Assembly: GCA_002477505.1 (NCBI GenBank)
Contig: DLQB01000062.1
Span: forward strand, 1-8,627
DNA: 8,627 nt
Direction of reading: 5' to 3'
From: Flavobacteriales bacterium UBA7443
Lineage (GTDB): Bacteria > Bacteroidota > Bacteroidia > Flavobacteriales_D > Sanyastnellaceae
Made by a program: the position numbers and the translations under genes. The notes beneath the pieces were generated by a model, which had not been told where the DNA came from, searched no databases, and worked only from the letters and a program-made list of their open reading frames with translations. Below are positions 7,612 through 8,627 of this stretch, piece after piece (the first letter of the stretch is position 1; every line of letters begins with the position of its first letter).

Positions 7612-8108
7612 AACCTGAATTACAGCAAAACTTGCTCTGGTCCGCCAAGCACAGAAAGGACATCAAGAAGCAATTCCTACGGTGGAAAAAACAGCCTCCT
7701 AAGGGTTTGGATGAGCAATTTGAAAGCACGCATGATGCCGTTTTCGAGACGGTCGATTGCCTCACGTGTGCGCATTGCTGCAAAACAACGAGCCCTATTT
7801 TTAAGGAGCGAGACATACGGCGCATTGCGAAGGCACAGCGGATGTCCATCTCACAGTTTTCAAGGCAATATTTGAAACGAGATGATGAAGGAGATTGGGT
7901 GTTGCAGTCTTCCCCTTGCTCCTTCCTGGAATCAGAAACCAATGCCTGCTCGATTTACGATGTGCGTCCGCAAGCCTGTCGCGAATATCCCCACACCAAT
8001 CGAAAAAATATGGCAGGGATTTTGAATTTGACGGAACAAAATGCGCATTTGTGCCCGGCAGTCTCCTCGATTGTTCAGAAGATGATGGAAGGCACTGACA
8101 GTGTTTAA
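7608..8108 (+). CDS. CxxCxxCC cysteine-cluster (YkgJ-type) protein
   Basis: A 166-residue soluble protein with no signal peptide, belonging to the putative zinc- or iron-chelating cysteine-cluster family (YkgJ type). The signature C51-LT-C54-AH-C57-C58 is present, along with four later family cysteines: C104 (SSPCSF), C114 (ACSIYDVRPQAC), C124 (ACREYPH) and C149 (HLCPAV). All eight could form metal or iron-sulfur sites, but the biochemical role is not known. The start is inferred to be TTG at 7608, sharing TTGA with the preceding stop (7608-7611). No in-frame ATG exists before about residue 79, which is past the cysteine signature. The Lys-rich N-terminus beginning here also fits the usual length of Bacteroidota homologues. 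The overlap makes it the third coupled gene of the MbnP/di-heme operon. It is presumably cytoplasmic, whereas its two partners are envelope lipoproteins, so a direct shared function is uncertain. Confidence 0.87.
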   Translation: MKPELQQNLLWSAKHRKDIKKQFLRWKKQPPKGLDEQFESTHDAVFETVDCLTCAHCCKTTSPIFKERDIRRIAKAQRMSISQFSRQYLKRDDEGDWVLQSSPCSFLESETNACSIYDVRPQACREYPHTNRKNMAGILNLTEQNAHLCPAVSSIVQKMMEGTDSV

Positions 8109-8120
8109 AATGTAACCTAC

Positions 8121-8154
8121 GCGGATTATTGCCGTAAAAGGCGATATGATCCGC
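8121..8154 (+). promoter_or_regulatory. Hairpin covering the start codon of the PKD-domain gene
   Basis: The left arm GCGGATTATTGCC (8121-8133) pairs with the right arm GGCGATA (8140-8146) plus ATCCGC (8149-8154). This gives 13 base pairs including one G-U pair, a 6-base GTAAAA loop and a two-base TG bulge (8147-8148). The A of the ATG start codon is paired and its T and G form the bulge, so folding could block ribosome access. No T-run follows, so it is a poor match to an intrinsic terminator, although it could still shape transcript ends after the upstream operon. The structure is read by eye and its folding energy was not computed. Confidence 0.5.
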
Positions 8155-8627
8155 TTAAAAATCATATCATTCGCATTGTTGGGTAGCTTATTGCTGCCCC
8201 AAACAATCCTCGCGCAATGCGCGACAGTATTGGGTTCTGATGGCATTGCCACCAATAATCCTTCGTGGTACAGCTGCTCGGGTTCCAACGAGCTTCAAAT
8301 CGAGACTTCATCGGCTTGGACCGACTTGGTCGTTGATTGGGGGGATGGATCCAGCACAGAGTCCATCGGAACATTCATCGTTGATGATGTCCCCTTAACG
8401 CACGTCTACGACGGCAGCGCTGACAATTACACGGTTGTGCTTTCCGAAGCAAACGGTTCATGTGAAATTGTTGGGCATTTTAACATCGGCATGCCTGAAA
8501 GCAATTTCACGAGCAGCGATACACTAATCTGCCAAGGCAATTCCATTCAATTTTCCCAAGGTGCAGTCGGCGTCGATTACACTTGGAACTTTGGTGCGAA
8601 TGACATTTTCCTGCCAACCGGTGCCGG
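8146..8627 (+). CDS. PKD-domain secreted protein (N-terminal part; continues past window)
   Basis: The first 160 codons of a protein that runs off the right edge. Residues 1-23 form a signal peptide (basic MIRLK, hydrophobic SFALLGSLLLPQTI, likely cut after LA before Gln24). A PKD-like domain follows: VDWGDGS (63-69) is the characteristic WGDG turn, and HVYDGSADNYTVVLSEANGSCE (86-107) is the H-x-Y/NYTV pattern that closes such domains. A second PKD-like unit begins near SDTLICQGNSIQFSQG (124-139), with YTWNFG (145-150) as its core. In Bacteroidota such proteins are often long, multi-PKD, T9SS-exported surface proteins, including adhesins and gliding-related proteins; the sorting domain would be outside the window. 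It begins 37 bases after the cysteine-cluster gene on the same strand. It may be read through from that operon or have its own promoter, and no convincing one was seen. Its ATG is inside a hairpin. Confidence 0.85.
   Translation, partial: MIRLKIISFALLGSLLLPQTILAQCATVLGSDGIATNNPSWYSCSGSNELQIETSSAWTDLVVDWGDGSSTESIGTFIVDDVPLTHVYDGSADNYTVVLSEANGSCEIVGHFNIGMPESNFTSSDTLICQGNSIQFSQGAVGVDYTWNFGANDIFLPTGA

Noticed and set aside
5632..8145. Methanobactin cluster
   Set aside because: Only MbnP- and MbnH-like genes are present; no short Cys-containing precursor and no MbnB/MbnC-type biosynthesis genes are visible.
8121..8154. Hairpin as a simple intrinsic terminator of the upstream operon
   Set aside because: No T-run follows (TTAAAAATC), and the structure includes the first codons of the next gene.
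1..8627. Mobile elements, CRISPR arrays, tRNA or rRNA genes
   Set aside because: No transposase or integrase frames, regularly spaced repeats, or RNA-gene motifs were seen on either strand; gene packing and style are uniform.

Overview
The window looks like a chromosomal segment from a member of the Bacteroidota, probably in or near the Flavobacteriales. It holds two genes typical of that phylum: a large secreted protein of the type exported by the type IX secretion system (T9SS), and a PKD-domain secreted protein. It also has a Bacteroidota-style AddA/RecB-like helicase-nuclease. Strong Shine-Dalgarno sites are absent, and short TAnnTTG promoter-like elements are present. The lineage is inferred from protein style only; there is no rRNA or other marker gene.

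Layout. From the left edge to 2260 (minus strand) is the N-terminal 753 codons of a large secreted protein; its C-terminus lies outside the window. At 2326-5631 (minus) is a 1101-residue UvrD-type helicase fused to a RecB-family nuclease, with all key motifs intact. A gap of about 75 bp separates it from a divergent plus-strand operon of three genes: an MbnP-family lipoprotein (5708-6487), a di-heme MauG/cytochrome c peroxidase-family lipoprotein resembling MbnH (6484-7611), and a CxxCxxCC (YkgJ-type) cysteine-cluster protein (7608-8108). Each junction is a 4-bp stop/start overlap. At 8146 a PKD-domain secreted protein begins and runs off the right edge; its start codon lies inside a 13-bp-stem hairpin.

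The centrepiece is the MbnP/MbnH-like pair. In methanotrophs MbnH oxidises the first Trp of a WxW motif in MbnP to kynurenine, which allows MbnP to bind copper(I). The MbnP homologue here carries that WxW (W151-T-W153) and the di-heme enzyme is encoded directly after it, with no methanobactin genes in view. The third, coupled gene encodes a cysteine-cluster protein, so the unit may be a copper-handling or protein-maturation module with an uncharacterised third member. The helicase-nuclease and the two flanking secreted proteins appear functionally unrelated to it. No tRNA, rRNA, CRISPR array, insertion sequence or attachment site was seen, and no gene-free stretch exceeds 80 bp.
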